Shown here piece after piece: positions 1 to 8,879 of a stretch of 21,464 bases of DNA (its first letter is position 1; each line of letters opens with the position of its first letter). The stretch lies in the NCBI GenBank assembly GCA_001931905.2, contig MSJI02000218.1, forward strand, positions 1 to 21,464, given 5' to 3'. The notes below the pieces were generated by a model. That model was not told the origin of the DNA. It saw only the letters and a list, made by a program, of their open reading frames with translations, and did not search any database. Origin of the DNA: Cladosporium sp. IMV 00045. Lineage: Eukaryota; Ascomycota; Dothideomycetes; Cladosporiales; Cladosporiaceae. Position numbers and translations under genes: made by a program.

Positions 1-172
1 GTGCAATTGTCAGCGTGAGAACTAGGAAGTGAGGGTGTCGAGAACGCGCAATGGCTTACATTTTGCTGGTTGGAGACGTAAACGCTGTCGGTCGCCTGAT
101 TGAAAGAATGATTGTCAGTCAAATCGCCCTAGCAATTCCCGGCGGGGTGAAATTCTGGAGTAGGCTCACCAT
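1..172 (-). CDS. 5' end of an unidentified gene, partial, with a single-codon first coding exon
   Basis: On the minus strand a start codon in strong context (TTCACCATGG, ATG at 172-170) is followed at once by a GTGAGC donor. The proposed intron is 169-96 (74 bp), with a CTGAC branch site shortly before a TCAATCAG acceptor. Exon 2 (95-60) adds ATDSVYVSNQQN, so the protein would begin MATDSVYVSNQQN. It ends at a GTAAGC donor (59-54); the second intron reaches the window edge and already shows a CTGAC branch site about ten bases from the end, so its acceptor should lie just outside. Without splicing, the first ATG reads only 18 codons before a stop. The upstream sequence (minus strand, about 173-310) is pyrimidine-rich like other leaders here. 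I do not recognise the protein from 13 residues. The evidence is the coherent set of start context, two introns and branch sites. Confidence 0.5.
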
Positions 173-310
173 GGTGAAGATGTGATCGCGGGGTGTTTGT
201 TGAGAGGCAATGGATGCAACAGTGAGCGGAGAGGCGAGAACGATTGGGTTGACCTGAAGTCGAGGGGGAGGAGGAGCGGTAGTGGTGGTGATATATGGAG
301 ATTATGAGTA
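173..310 (-). promoter_or_regulatory. Pyrimidine-rich leader and core promoter of the left-edge gene
   Basis: Read on the minus strand, this stretch is rich in C and T (runs such as CTCCTCCTCCCCCTCG near 260-275) and carries a TATA-like ATATAT at about 290-295, some 118 bases before the ATG at 172. CT-rich tracts just before the transcription start are usual in filamentous fungi. No transcription start can be fixed from sequence alone. Confidence 0.4.
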
Positions 311-1702
311 AGAAACAAAGGAAGGGAGGGTTGACGACGAGTGGGTGAGTGGATGTATTTGATGGGCGGCAGCATCCAATAACCCAAGCATCAGCGGCGG
401 GCAGAACGGCAAAACTCGGGCGCTCGGATCACGTCTACCCTTGGACCTTGTCGTGCTTGAGAATAGACCTGTGGCTGAGACTTGGCCTGAACCCTTCACA
501 CTTGCTAATAGTGTGACTGTTGTGTGTCGTGTGTGCGTGTGTTTGCCTCTGCTGAGCCTAAATCTCTCCCTTCTCTTTGTTTGGCTACTATTTCCGTTGC
601 GCCCCAGGGCTAACGCTGTATTGCCTCTGCTACTCTGTACCCGGGCCCCAAAAAGACGCGCGCCGTCCCAATAACTAATTCGCTCATCCGGTCGAGGCAC
701 GGCTGTTTGACACATTCTTACCTGAACCACGCACGCAATAATCCCAATCCCTCCAAGGAGCGTGAGGCCTCGCTTCCGGTCACTCGTGTGCCTATCTCTG
801 GCACAATCTGTGCTTCCATCGTGCCATCCCACCCACGCAACGCCACTTTGAATCCTCCCACGATACCAACGACTCACCACCCGCCTCCCCTCCGCTCAAG
901 CGAGGGCCCGTAGAGCTTGTCGAAGCCGTCGAGCCCATCTCGCCTTTCTGTCCCACCCACTTTTTGCCTTTTCATCCAATCAAGTCGTTATCAAATAGAT
1001 ACGACTGATACTGAAATCAATCCATCTAGTCACCCAGGCGAACTCCCCCATACTATTCGGCCCCGTTTTATCTTGCCTTCCAATCGCGTACTTCCGATTA
1101 CAACTATCGTTTAGTGAAGACTTGCCGTCTGCCGAGCGTGGTTCTGCCCTGCCCTGCCCTGCGAGCCTGTCCATCGCATGCCACGCCAATCTGCACACCC
1201 GAGGAGTAGTAAACACATCTGCATCCAGAGCGTGAATCCTGCACGATCACAGCGTCCCATTCCGACAGAAAACAACTCAACCCAACCTCTCTTCCCTTTC
1301 CTCTTCCCCTTTCTCCCGCAAACGATGTCAAATTCCCTGGCTCGACTGAAACCTACGGTGCGCCATTTAGCAGCCAAAATGTCTCTGAATACGTAAAAAA
1401 AGCCTCGTGGCAGGGCAGACATGCAGGTGTAAGGTAGGACCGCTGAACCGTAGAACGACAAACACATGGCCAAATCTGGGCATACGACACGTCCTAGCAC
1501 TACCACTTCTAGTAGGCGCAGTAGTGTCTGCTATAGCAACTCCTCGTGTGACATGCATCATCATCGCCATCGAAACACCGCATCGCGTGGTCTCGATGCT
1601 CGATGCCCGTTTCCCTTCGATCCCCAGAGCCAAGCGGCAACTCTCTTCTCTGACTCTCGTCTTGGTTGTGGAGGATCCGCTGGAGACTTTGCGGATGGCC
1701 GT

Positions 1703-1722
1703 GGCGGCGGCGGCGGCGGCGG
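1703..1722. repeat. GGC trinucleotide microsatellite
   Basis: Six uninterrupted GGC units plus GG. In one plus-strand frame it would encode poly-Gly, in another poly-Ala, but none of the frames is convincingly coding. It may simply be a polymorphic simple repeat. Confidence 0.85.
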
Positions 1723-1820
1723 TCGGAGCGTGGATCAGAGATCGTCGTTTCGCCGCCCATTGACACATATATTACGTCGTTTTGCGCCGTTGTTCCTGTC
1801 AGAATTGGCCATGAAGATCA

Positions 1821-2246
1821 AGAAAGAAAGAAAAAAAAAAAATTACCTCGTCGCGATACTGAAACTTCGCCTACCAGAGTTGCGTTTGTTTGCTTGCCCT
1901 CCCTTTCATTTCGCTCAAGGAGAGGCGGTCGAATAAATCCCGCCACCTCTCGCCCCCCCAAAAAAGCATATACCAACCTTGCCTCAACCCAGTCACGTAA
2001 ATGCCGCCTCCCCCAGAAAATCCAGTATACGAGATTGTGTGAATATTAAAATAGCTCACGAGTGTTTTATTCGCATTCAGTACATGTAAACGAACGCGCG
2101 GATCTCGTGATGTCCAGACAAATAAAAAAAAAAAATCACTCAACTCACGCACGCACATCACAAGTAATCCCATCAGCCCATGAACTCTCATCACAACGAG
2201 ACATACAGAGACCTGTGCGAATACCAAAAAAAAAAAAACCAAAAAA
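1821..2246. repeat. Three A12-A13 homopolymer tracts within about 0.4 kb
   Basis: Uninterrupted A runs occur at 1831-1842 (12), 2124-2135 (12) and 2226-2238 (13), the last followed by a further A6 at 2241-2246. The first is preceded by AAAG repeats. Such tracts disfavour nucleosomes and often mark promoters; on the opposite strand they are T tracts. No gene start can be tied to them here. Confidence 0.8.
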
Positions 2247-2359
2247 GCGAACAGCCTCCCCCAAATCCAATCTTCACAAAACACCATCCATCCCAAAAAG
2301 CAGCCCTCCTCTAAATTCTACACCGCCCGCCCCAATCCATGCCCCCCGAACCCCGGCCG

Positions 2360-2373
2360 TGCGGCGCGCCGCA
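2360..2373. repeat. 14-bp perfect GC palindrome
   Basis: TGCGGCGCGCCGCA equals its own reverse complement. It is the first of a group of GC palindromes between here and 2683. Possible dimeric transcription-factor site; function unknown. Confidence 0.8.
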
Positions 2374-2482
2374 GTCTCTCAAAAGCTAGAGGGGGACGTA
2401 TAGATAAGGAAACGCCCCAGCAACCAATGACAATCCCACGATTGCCGGCCGCCTATCAATTTGACAATCAGAACTGATTGCG

Positions 2483-2499
2483 CTCCCCGCCGCGGGGAG
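2483..2499. promoter_or_regulatory. 17-bp interrupted palindrome made of two inverted CreA/Mig1-like sites
   Basis: CTCCCCGC and GCGGGGAG flank a single C: eight-base arms with perfect symmetry. GCGGGG fits the published consensus of the fungal carbon-catabolite repressor CreA (SYGGRG) and appears once on each strand. Closely paired CreA sites are the functional arrangement in known fungal promoters. The target gene, if any, is unclear because no gene start lies nearby, so the regulatory role is inference. Confidence 0.3.
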
Positions 2500-2530
2500 A
2501 GGGAGAGGCGTGGGTTTCTGCGTGTGGCGG

Positions 2531-2683
2531 TGCGGCCGCAAGAAAGGGCTGTGGAAGGCTAGAGGAAAAGGAAGGGGATTACCCGCAAAAAAAAACGGGT
2601 GCAAAACGCCCGCGCGGGTGCTGGTGTGCTTGGTTCGCTGGGAGACGGTCCGCTGTTGCTTGCTATTGCTGTGAGGGCCGGCC
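2531..2683. repeat. Further GC palindromes: TGCGGCCGCA, CCCGCGCGGG and GGCCGGCC
   Basis: Perfect palindromes lie at 2531-2540 (TGCGGCCGCA), 2609-2618 (CCCGCGCGGG) and 2676-2683 (GGCCGGCC). In addition ACCCG (2581-2585) and CGGGT (2596-2600) form a short inverted repeat around a C plus A9 loop. Together with 2360-2373 and 2483-2499 they form an unusually dense group in about 320 bases. Confidence 0.75.
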
Positions 2684-3665
2684 GTAGGGCGTGGCCGGTG
2701 GTCGGAGGGCTGGTTATGGTCAGTAAAAGCGATCGTTTTGGTTTTGGTGCTGGCGATTATTGAAGCTGGAGAGAGCGAGGAGAGGAAGCCGTGGGGATAG
2801 ACTCTTTCCAGAACAGGGCATGATTCTTCTTCCTCTGCCACGCCTTGCTCTTGCCAAGTATCCGCGCTCTCTGTTTACCACACGTACCAACATCACTGTA
2901 TGCACTTTGTCACGATGAATATCGCTGTCCCGATCTAGATTCCCTCCTACGCAATACCTGATCCCAAACCCCGATCCCTCGCTCGGCCCAAACATGGCCC
3001 CATTCCCAAGTCTCGAATTAGACCCGGCGAAGTAGCGGCGGGCCCGTTTTTGGCTTCGTTATACACGGCTTGGCGCTGCTGTTCGTGCTTTGGCTGTAAA
3101 GCCGAGAGTATGCGCGGCAGGCGATTTGAAGTCGACTACTGGCGATTGATGACTGGGATTTGCTAGGAATTCTTAGGGTTGTGAGTAATAGGAGGCGATG
3201 TTGCACGTATTCGGATGGTTGTTTTTGCTTGGGGGATGGGAAAAGAGTCATAACGGAATGTGAAGTCCGAATGTCGGAGCGATCGTTTTACTCACAACGG
3301 CCGATGTACGCGTGTTGGAGAACGAGTTGTCTGGATATTCCCCTGATTCAGTCATCCAAATGGGCTCTTGTTTTCGGTTCGATTCCTCTCAGTCCTGGCT
3401 AACAACTCATTACTCAGGCAGCGAATTTTGGAATCTTCGAATGTTCTATAGGCAAGCAACGTTGTGTCTGTAGATCCGCCTTGCTTTGGCCCTCGAGCCG
3501 CATCCGTGCTCCTAAACCACTGTACACACCCCGTCGTCAGGATCAACTACTCTTCTCTACCCTGTTTGAGACTAGGTTCAAAGATCCGGGAGTTGGGAGA
3601 GTAGTGTCGAGGCGACTGACTAAGCCGATGTTCTAGTCTTCCCGTTCTGTGATCTACACATAGAT

Positions 3666-3685
3666 GGGTAGGTGGGTAGGCAGGG
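3666..3685 (+). other. G-run tract, possible two-layer G-quadruplex
   Basis: Five G runs in 20 bases (GGG, GG, GGG, GG, GGG) separated by one or two bases of T/A/C. This spacing permits a two-tetrad quadruplex on the plus strand. It lies in gene-poor sequence, and no function follows from sequence alone. Confidence 0.35.
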
Positions 3686-5227
3686 TAGTAGCACTCCCTT
3701 GCTAGCCCATCCTCCTCGTCCTTCGAATGGCTTGCGAAGGCGAGTAACTTTCTCGTAAATCTACCTGTTTGTCTGTTGAAGTGGCACATATCTGATTCTC
3801 ATTCCATCACAGCGGATTTCCTAATCGAATTCAAATTCATTATATGCTTCGCATTCGAGTTCAACGGCCAGCGGATACCGTCCTTGACATGCGGGTATAA
3901 TACGTCGGCTCACTTCAACCTCCTGTCCCAGTCGTGATATGGAATTGCTGAAACGACTTCCTTGAAACGTTCATGGGTCAATCGCCCCCACCATCATCTA
4001 ATGGAGTGCAAAACCGAGAGACATGGCAGGATGCTACCTCAGCTAACAAGATATGCGTCTCTCGATGGAAAATCTCTAGATCGATGCTGGAAAGACCATC
4101 TACTACAGTTCTTGAAGAGCTTGACCCCTCGTAACGGGTCCTAGGTCTATTCACTACCCGCCGTGAATGTGCGGAAAGTCCTTCTCTAGCTGTCGTTTTC
4201 GATCGTCAGAAAGGTTCCATTCACCTGCTCAGCGACCATAGCAGCTATCGGTGAAAGGCCAACGACTCTTCCCAATCCCAACTTTATTCGATCATGACTA
4301 TTGCATTCCCACAAACAAGAAAAGGGACACCTATGGTTCTTCGCGAAACCATCATTCGCTCTCAACAATCAAAACCCTCGACTCTACAAAGTCATCCTAT
4401 TCGATCGCGCAGAAGAATCCCCCATCCTCTTGTGCAGACATACCGTTCCTCATAGTCAGCGAGTGACCGTTCTAAACACCACCGGACATCATTGCCTTCT
4501 ACTATGCTACGACCCTTGCTGGCATATACGACGGGTTCGACAAGCGCTTCCGTCGTATCTTCAATGCTTCAATGTCAATGTCTAACAAGAGCACTGACAT
4601 CAGCTTCGATGGCCGGCAAATCGACTTTCTAATGGATGGATAACGAGGGATGTGACTTCGCATCTTGCGCCCACAAGTATGCGAACTGTATGATTCGGAT
4701 ATTCTTGGCTCGTCCAATCGAGATCCGATGGTTTGGATGAGTGAATCAATAACAGCAGCAGCAGGAACAGCGATAATATCATCAACAACATCCAAGCCAA
4801 TCGATTCAGCGATATCAATAGGAATCAGCGATACAAAGGGACAGGAACTGACAAAAGGGCAATACGAGCCTTGACAAATCGACCGGATCTCCATTGTGCA
4901 TTGACTGTCATCCATCCTTCCAGGCAAATTCATCTATTCCTGCTCGTCCCGATCAGAGTTTTGTACATCGTGACCTTTCTACCGGTTTAGGGTTTTATTA
5001 TATGCATGCATGCTCCCGCCATCTCTCCATGCTGACCCCCAGAAAGCGAAGAAAAACAACCAGAACGCCATCACCCGCGAGAGCAGCAGCACACCCAAGC
5101 CCACCTCTCGTAATATCGTACAGATCCTCCTCCTCCTCCTGGTCCTCCTCGCCGCCTCGATCAGCCAACCCCACTTCACCATTCCCACAAACGATCGGAA
5201 CCTCTCCCAACACTTCACCACCCAGTC

Positions 5228-6495
5228 TTACGTGACAGTGTAACCGCCATCAACGCGCAGCTCGGCCCCGGTCATGTAGCCCGACGCCTCGGAGAGCAGG
5301 AAGGTCACGGCGCCCATGAGGTCTTCCGGCCGGCCCATCTTGCCCGCCGGGATGAGCGAGATCCACTTCTCCGCCAGCTCGGGGTTGTCGTCGAGGATTT
5401 TCTTCGTGCTGTGGGTTTGGGATTGTGGGTTAGTCCTGACTTTGCAGTGGCTTCTTGGATGTGGATGAACAGGATGCACTTACAGAGCAGTCATCATATA
5501 CCCCGGCGAAATGCAATTGACCCTCACACCGGCATGGGCCCACTCCACCGCGAGGGACGAAGCCATGTGTCTGACAGCCGCTTTGGCGGCGTTATAAGGC
5601 GCCTGCGGCTGGGGCACGTTGACGATGGCGCCGCTCATGGAGCCGATCATGACGATGCTGCCGGGCTGCTTGCGCTCCATGAGATGTTTGGCGACGCCGA
5701 CGGCGAAGAGCCACGTGCCGTCGACGTTGACGCCCCAGAGCTTCTGCATGCGGTCGTGCGGGTAGTCGACGGCGGAGTAGTTTTCTGTGAAACCGGCGGA
5801 GGTCACTAGGTTGTCGATTTTGCCGTGCTGGGAGATGATTTCGTCTAAGGCCGCGGTTACTGAGTCTGGCGAGGAGACGTCGGCGTAGTGTGCGGTGACG
5901 CGTGGGACGTCGCGCGCGCCGGGGTTTTCGCGTTTGAATTCTTCGACGAGGGCGGCGGCTTGCTTGACGGCTTCGTCTTCTGTTTGGCGTGGAGGGGTTG
6001 GTCAGCTGGTTGGAGGGCTTCTTGGGACTTGGACGAGGACAACGCACTGTTCATGTCGACAATGGCGACGTCGGCTCCAGAGACGACCATGGCTTGGGAC
6101 ATGACGAGGCCCAAACCTCTGGCACCGCCAGTCACGACGCCGACCTTGTCCTCGAGCGAGAAGCTGGCGAGAGTGCGCAGGTTCTTGCCACGGCCTTGGA
6201 CCGGCTTGGAAGAGGGCAGCTCGCTCTCGTCGTCGGGGTGTTCGTATCTGATAGAATCGTCCGTACGAGAAGCGGCTCCCTCGTGTCCTGTGTCCACCGT
6301 GGCGGCGGTTGTGAATTGATCATGGCGGGCTTCGTCTTTGGGGTCGTCGGGCGAGACTTTCTCGAACTTGGGCGAGATTTTGCTGAAGGTGCGGATGGAG
6401 GTGTTGGCGATGGGGGCGGCGGTGAAGGTGGTCGGTCGGACTGCGGTCCTGGTTGAAGCGCGGGTGACCTGTCTGAGGAGGTTGTTGCGGAACAT
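5228..6495 (-). CDS. Mitochondrially targeted short-chain dehydrogenase/reductase, polyol-dehydrogenase-like
   Basis: Three exons (6495-6048, 5979-5484, 5408-5228) give 374 residues. Introns 6047-5980 (68 bp, GTGCGT donor, CTGAC branch) and 5483-5409 (75 bp, GTAAGT donor, CTAAC branch) keep the frame. The start is the first ATG in frame. Residues 1-40 are rich in Arg, Ser and Thr with no acidic residue, as in a mitochondrial presequence; an acidic linker follows to about residue 105. The classical SDR fold then shows the cofactor motif TGGARGLG (122-129), catalytic Ser265, Tyr278 and Lys282 (S-x12-Y-x3-K) and the C-terminal [11 protein letters not shown] segment typical of fungal arabinitol/sorbose/xylulose reductases. 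Expected reaction: NAD(P)-dependent polyol-ketose oxidoreduction; the exact substrate cannot be read. It lies head to head with another SDR gene. Confidence 0.88.
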
Positions 6496-7776
6496 TATTG
6501 TGGATTTCTGAAGGAAGGTGGATTCGTCAGTATTGGGTGAGGATTGAATATCGTTCGAGGGTTTCAATGCGGATGAGAAGAGGAAGATGCAAGGTCACAG
6601 CTCTGCTGGAAACTCTGGCAGTAGCCACCGGCGACTGGTTAATGCTTTGATGTGTTCACCGCGTGTTCTCGAGGCGACAAGATGGAAAGGGGAGTCCGGA
6701 CCGTGGTATTCGACGTACCAAGCTTTGAGCTGCGTAAGACTACCGTTGTATATTTAGATTGAATTTTGGGCCTGGGCCTGCAGAGGCAATGGACATGTAT
6801 CGATTGAGAAGTTGAGAATGCGAGGATAAGAAGACGAAAGGACGTCAAAACGAGGAGATATACGTGCCAACCGCCATGCTGTTCTGATCTTCAGACGCTT
6901 TTTCCTCTACAGACGTCTGGGCTCTCGCTAATAATACCTCCCTAGGCGTAGAGCTGTACCAGCTTGAGAGCTCGAGAAGGGGAGAGGAGAGAGCTGTATA
7001 CGTCACCCTGGAGGGAGAGGGTTTGTTTTTGCTGGCCAATGCGCGCAACATCCCCCAGTCTATATCGCGGGTTCTCCACTGTCTCACGTCTTTCCGTATG
7101 GGGCCGTGTGGGCGAAGTGGGATCTGAATTATAGGATTGCATCTGACACGTGCAGGACGAGTTGTTGCGGCATACCTTTGTCACGGTGTGTGGATGACAA
7201 GATATGTTCGAGGTACTGATGAGTTGGCGACAGCTGTTTGACAAATATCAAAGCAATATTATTACAGGACCAAAAATACGAGGCTGCGCCTTCTGGCTTG
7301 CTTTTTCCAACCCTAGCCCTGCCATAAAAGGAAATCCGCCAGAACCCCGATTCTGCAAGGATGATGACACTCGCGTTGTTAGAACAAATCACCGCTACGA
7401 TGGTTTCGACGACTTGTGCTACAGCCATATATGAATTTCTCGTGCAGCTCTCAACCAGAGGCCGACTTCACCTCTAGCAGTCAGAGCAATCAGTCGGAGT
7501 TAAGCATCCAAATCGAGCTCTCCGACTCTATCTCAAGTCCTCTCCATAGTAATCGGGCCCAACTGACCCGGAGGTCCAGTATTCCGACCCATCTCACCCT
7601 CGGCGTTCGAGCAAAACCCCACCGCGCGGTGCTCTGTTCGATCCACCGCGGTGAATTATTGTAATCGAAGGCCCATTTATGATAAAACCTGTTAAAAGTA
7701 GTTCGACCTCCCAGACAATCCGATCAAAGTGAATCTTCAGCCTTTCGTCTGTCCATATCCCAGAGCACTACAGACC
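6496..7776. promoter_or_regulatory. Divergent 1.28 kb intergenic region between two SDR genes
   Basis: Both flanking SDR genes start outward from here, so it must hold both promoters. Several short open frames occur but none has a good start, splice pattern or recognisable product. A CATAAAA element is seen at about 7323, a CACGTG at about 7146, and two GC palindromes at 7620-7653 near the plus-strand gene. No other structure stands out. Confidence 0.6.
7620..7653. promoter_or_regulatory. Two related palindromes upstream of the HPGD-like SDR gene
   Basis: CACCGCGCGGTG (7620-7631) and CACCGCGGTG (7644-7653) are perfect palindromes built from the same CACCGCG/CGCGGTG half-sites, 24 bases apart start to start and about 125-155 bases before the ATG at 7777. 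Inverted CCG/CGG triplets are the classical target of fungal Zn2Cys6 regulators. A third relative, CCACCGCGGTGG, is at 12625-12636. Regulation by such a factor is inference. Confidence 0.4.
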
Positions 7777-8879
7777 ATGTCAAATCCCGCCCCCTTCACG
7801 GTCGATGGCAAGTCAGCCATCATCACTGGCGCTGGCTCGGGAATCAACTACTGCTTCGCCAGATCACTTCTGGAAAGGAATTGCAATGTTGTCATCGCCG
7901 ACCTTGGCCTTCGCCCTGAAGCGCAGAAGCTCATTGATGACTACACAACTCAGCCTCGGGCCGTGTTCGTCAAGACGAATGTCGTTGACTGGGACCAATT
8001 GATGAACATGTTCGATGTTGCTGAGAAGGAGTTCGGCGGTGCGGATATTGTAAGATTCCCCTGCTTGAACAAAGCTCCCCGAACTCACACATCGACTCAA
8101 TCCCTTCTAACAAAACCGCAGGTCTGCCCCGGCGCCGGCATCTTCGAGCCCAACTGGACCAATTTCTGGCACCCACCCGGCACAGAGCAGTCCAAAGACG
8201 CCCTCCACGGCGTGGACGGAGTCGGCCACTACGCCTGCCTGGACATCAACCTCACGCACCCGATCCGCACGACCCAGATCGCCATCTCGCGCTGGCTGAA
8301 TCCCACACCCACCTCCAAGACGGGCAAAGTCAGCCCCAGCAACCCCAAGCGCATCGTGCACATTTCCAGCGTTGCAGGCCAGATTCCCGCGTTCTCGGTG
8401 CCGATGTATATTGCGGCTAAGCATGGTATGTCTGACTTGCCAAATTTCTGTCGTGAAGACAAGTGATCTACCTACCTCGACAAGATTAGCTGACAATCTT
8501 CTCAGGCATCAACGGCCTCATCCGCTCCCTCGCCAACCTCGAATCCTCCATCGGGGTGCGGGTCAACGGTGTCGCGCCCGGCGTGATCAAAACGCCCCTC
8601 TGGACCGACCACGCGGAGAAGCTGGCGCAAGTCGACCCGGCTAAGGACGTCTGGGTGGAGCCCGAGGAGGTGGCGGACGCGATGATGAGGTGCGTCGAGG
8701 CAGAGGAAATCGGCGGAGGCTATATCATGGAAGTCACCAAGGGGAGGACCAGGAGTGTGGGCTGGAGGATGGATCCGGGGCCTGAAGGGCCGGGTGCTTC
8801 GGTTGCGAATAGGGATCAGGTGGATAGGGAGATTTTGGGGTGGTTGGCTGAGGAGGGGTGGGGGGTGGAGAAGAGGTGA
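7777..8879 (+). CDS. Short-chain dehydrogenase/reductase, 15-hydroxyprostaglandin-dehydrogenase-like
   Basis: Three exons (7777-8049, 8122-8425, 8506-8879) encode 316 residues. Intron 1 (8050-8121, GTAAGA donor, CTAAC branch, CAG) is 72 bp and stop-free, so an unspliced reading would carry 24 false residues; intron 2 (8426-8505) has a GTATGT donor and CTGAC branch. The ATG at 7777 has a good context (GACCATGTC); the frame runs further upstream only to a GTG. SDR signatures: TGAGSGI at residues 17-23, Ser174, Tyr187 and Lys191 (S-x12-Y-x3-K; YIAAK). The insert with WHPPGT and the spacing before the active site resemble fungal proteins annotated as NAD-dependent 15-hydroxyprostaglandin dehydrogenase-like; the true substrate is unknown. 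No presequence is seen, so it is probably cytosolic. The last 50 residues are rich in Gly, Glu and Trp. Confidence 0.88.

Larger units (their letters stand above)
311..5227. other. 4.9 kb interval without a supportable gene
   Basis: Open frames here are short, overlap in several frames, mostly lack an ATG in good context and resemble no family I know. Base composition is mixed (about half G+C, no long AT-rich blocks), so there is no obvious sign of RIP-degraded repeats. Specific structures inside are listed separately: a GGC microsatellite, three A12-13 tracts, a cluster of GC palindromes and a G-run tract. The part nearest 5227 is the likely 3' untranslated region of the SDR gene on the minus strand. 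Small multi-exon genes, long untranslated regions or noncoding RNAs could still be here and cannot be excluded by reading. Confidence 0.5.

Noticed and set aside
302..880. 192-codon open frame on the minus strand
   Set aside because: It begins with GTG, not ATG, matches no family, has no splice or domain logic and overlaps other open frames.
1325..1396. Possible gene start on the plus strand: CT-rich leader followed by ATG and MSNSLARLKPTVRHLAAKM
   Set aside because: The leader and presequence-like start are suggestive, but the frame ends after 23 codons and I found no continuing exon with convincing splice sites.
2750..3260. Overlapping minus-strand frames with protein-like pieces (e.g. QRQAVYNEAKNG near 3040-3080) and a GTACGT donor near 2885
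   Set aside because: Each frame is short and bounded by stops, none links into a consistent multi-exon model, and no family is recognisable.
3376..3386. GGTTCGATTCC, resembling a tRNA B box (also GGTTCGACCC near 13720)
   Set aside because: The flanking bases do not form a T-stem, and no acceptor, D or anticodon arm can be built.
6496..6567. Longer N terminus for the mitochondrial SDR
   Set aside because: The extension starts at TTG and lacks an ATG; the ATG at 6495 begins a typical presequence.
7729..7776. Longer N terminus for the HPGD-like SDR
   Set aside because: The extension starts at GTG; the first ATG, in good context, is at 7777 and lies directly before the expected SDR start.
5228..8879. 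SDR pair as part of a secondary-metabolite cluster
   Set aside because: No polyketide or peptide synthase, terpene cyclase, P450, transporter or regulator gene is present; the neighbours are housekeeping-type genes.
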